Made by a program: the position numbers and the translations under genes. From the NCBI GenBank assembly GCA_030691665.1, contig JAUYDU010000406.1:1-5177 (forward strand): a DNA stretch of 5,177 nucleotides, read 5' to 3'. The notes below the pieces were generated by a model. It was not told the origin of the DNA and made no database searches. It worked only from the letters and a program-made list of their open reading frames with translations. Within the stretch, counting starts at the first letter, position 1. Each line of letters starts with the position of its first letter. This document shows positions 4,021-5,177 of the stretch, in pieces. Source of the DNA: Chloroflexota bacterium. Lineage in GTDB: Bacteria > Chloroflexota > Dehalococcoidia > SM23-28-2.

Positions 4021-5177
4021 CGAGCAGCCCGGCGGACGACCCCGAGTTCCTGCCGTCAGCGACGACGCGCATGCTGCTGGCCGATCGGCGGTTCGCCGCC
4101 CTGTGGCTGAACCAGGCGTTGGGCCAGACCGCCCAGTACGCCCTCCTGTTCACCCTGCTCATCGTCGTCCTGAACATCACCAACTCCACCATCCATACCA
4201 CCCTGGTGGTTCTCGCCTTCATTCTGCCGTCCATGCTGTTCGGCATCCCGGTGGGGGTGCTGCTGGATCGCTGGCGCAAAGAGAGCGTTCTCCTGGCTGC
4301 CAACGTCGCTCGCGCCTCGACCTGCCTCTTCCTCCTCTTCTTCCACCAGAACGAGTGGGTCATCTACGGGGGGACCTTCGTGTTCGCCGCCGCCAGCCAG
4401 TTCTTCAACCCGGCGGTGGTCGCTCTCATTCCGGCCCTGGTGCCCAAGGAGAAGCTGATCAACGCCAATACCCTCTACAACTTCACCCTTACCAGCGCCC
4501 AGTTCGCCGGCATTGTCTTCCTGGCTCCCACGGTGCTCAAGTCCGCTGGCCCGGAGGGGATGCTCATACTTGCCGCTGCCTTCTTCGCGGTGGCTGGCGG
4601 CCTGGCCTTGTTCCTCCATCCGGGCGATCGCGCCCCCAGGGAGGCGCGGTGGGAGGGGCCTCTGTTCGGCGGCATCCCTGAAGACTTCCGCGAGAGCTGG
4701 CGAGCCCTGCGCGGCGACCTGGCCTCAGTGATGGCTATGGTGCAGCTCACCCTCAGCAGCTCCCTGGTCCTTCTGTTCGCCATCCTCATCCCGCGCTTCA
4801 TGAAGGATACCCTGGCGGTGACCCCCGACAACGCCGCCTTCGTCTTCGCTCCCACCGGCGTGGGGGCCCTGTTGGGCCTGCGCTTCCTGCCCTGGTTCAG
4901 CCAGCAGATAGGCAAGGCTCGGGTGGTTACCGTGGGCCTGGCGGGCATCGCCCTCTGCCTGGTGGCCCTGGCCCTGGTCGAGCCTCTGGCTGCCCTCCTG
5001 GAGCGCACGGGCGCCCTCGACCCCGAGGGCGTGGGCGGGCTGGGCCTGTTGGTCACCCTCACCATGTTCTTCGCCTTCCCCCTGGGATTGAGCTACGCCC
5101 TCCTCAATGCGCCCGCCCAGACCGTACTGCACGAGCGGGCGCCCGCCGAGATGCGGGGGCGTATCTTCACGACCCAG
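4017..5177 (+). CDS. Major facilitator superfamily transporter (second of a tandem pair, partial at right edge)
   Basis: The first 387 residues are visible; by comparison with its neighbour about 60 residues, including the last two helices, lie beyond the window. Hydrophobic segments fall near residues 28-53, 60-83, 89-109, 113-132, 150-172, 181-200, 238-260, 271-292, 302-322 and 340-364. The motif A equivalent is GVLLDRWRKE (80-89). It is clearly paralogous to the upstream transporter: DNAAFVFAP (271-279), ARVVT (301-305) and LHERAPAEMRGRIF (371-384) match almost exactly, and the helix pattern is the same. The ATG overlaps the previous stop codon (ATGA), with GAGGA 4 nt upstream, indicating coupled translation. 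Its N-terminal 20 residues are more acidic and differ from the neighbour. Substrate unknown; an exporter of the MFS_3/EntS-like group is likely. Confidence 0.94.
   Translation, partial: MTSSPADDPEFLPSATTRMLLADRRFAALWLNQALGQTAQYALLFTLLIVVLNITNSTIHTTLVVLAFILPSMLFGIPVGVLLDRWRKESVLLAANVARASTCLFLLFFHQNEWVIYGGTFVFAAASQFFNPAVVALIPALVPKEKLINANTLYNFTLTSAQFAGIVFLAPTVLKSAGPEGMLILAAAFFAVAGGLALFLHPGDRAPREARWEGPLFGGIPEDFRESWRALRGDLASVMAMVQLTLSSSLVLLFAILIPRFMKDTLAVTPDNAAFVFAPTGVGALLGLRFLPWFSQQIGKARVVTVGLAGIALCLVALALVEPLAALLERTGALDPEGVGGLGLLVTLTMFFAFPLGLSYALLNAPAQTVLHERAPAEMRGRIFTTQ
5130..5168 (+). repeat. Direct repeat within the transporter pair, copy 2
   Basis: Counterpart of 3799-3837, encoding HERAPAEMRGRIF. 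The four differences are three third-position changes plus the one that turns GAT into GAG (Asp to Glu), which is also third-position. Such near identity in one segment could reflect constraint, codon bias or local gene conversion. Confidence 0.8.

Noticed and set aside
4056..4619. Minus-strand open frame of 187 codons opposite the second transporter
   Set aside because: Its Glu/Gly/Gln-rich translation is what antisense of a hydrophobic membrane protein gives; the sense strand has MFS motifs and helix spacing.

Overview
This GC-rich, gene-dense window reads as a chromosomal fragment of an uncultured bacterium. The combination of a bacterial ComB homologue, a long-type (subfamily 2) OMP decarboxylase, a DUF951 protein and short palindromic repeats of the kind I associate with metagenomic Chloroflexota genomes (Dehalococcoidia-like) makes Chloroflexota my best guess. 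That assignment is inference: no rRNA or other strong marker is present.

Layout. The left third is on the minus strand: comB (2-phosphosulfolactate phosphatase family, 1495 to 689), a 189-bp spacer filled with palindromic repeats, then the 5' part of cinA (from 499, running off the left edge). The right two thirds are on the plus strand and look like one operon: pyrF (1569-2438), a small DUF951 gene (2450-2683) and two tandem, paralogous 12-TM major facilitator transporters (2683-4020 and 4017 to the right edge). Spacings are 11 nt, then TGATG and ATGA stop/start overlaps, so the last three genes are probably translationally coupled. comB and pyrF diverge from a 73-bp region with a good sigma-70-like promoter for pyrF. 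Its AT-rich -10 is symmetric enough to serve the opposite direction too.

How the genes relate. pyrF performs the last step of UMP synthesis. The transporters have no visible substrate clue, and the DUF951 protein is of unknown function. ComB and CinA do not form an obvious pathway with these genes. I see no complete novel multi-gene system.

The most interesting layer is the repeats. A 33-bp double-hairpin repeat occurs twice (32/33 identical), once inside comB and once at the extreme 3' end of pyrF. It is read in frame in both, in opposite orientations relative to its host gene, and each time in a frame giving a Pro/Glu/Ala/Asp-rich peptide. A second family (arms around a TCGAC-nn-GCTC loop) occurs twice in the comB-cinA spacer with covarying stems, one copy carrying a nested 20-nt palindromic insertion. 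A degenerate third copy is read in frame near the ComB N-terminus. This resembles, by analogy only, the protein-coding palindromic elements of Rickettsia.
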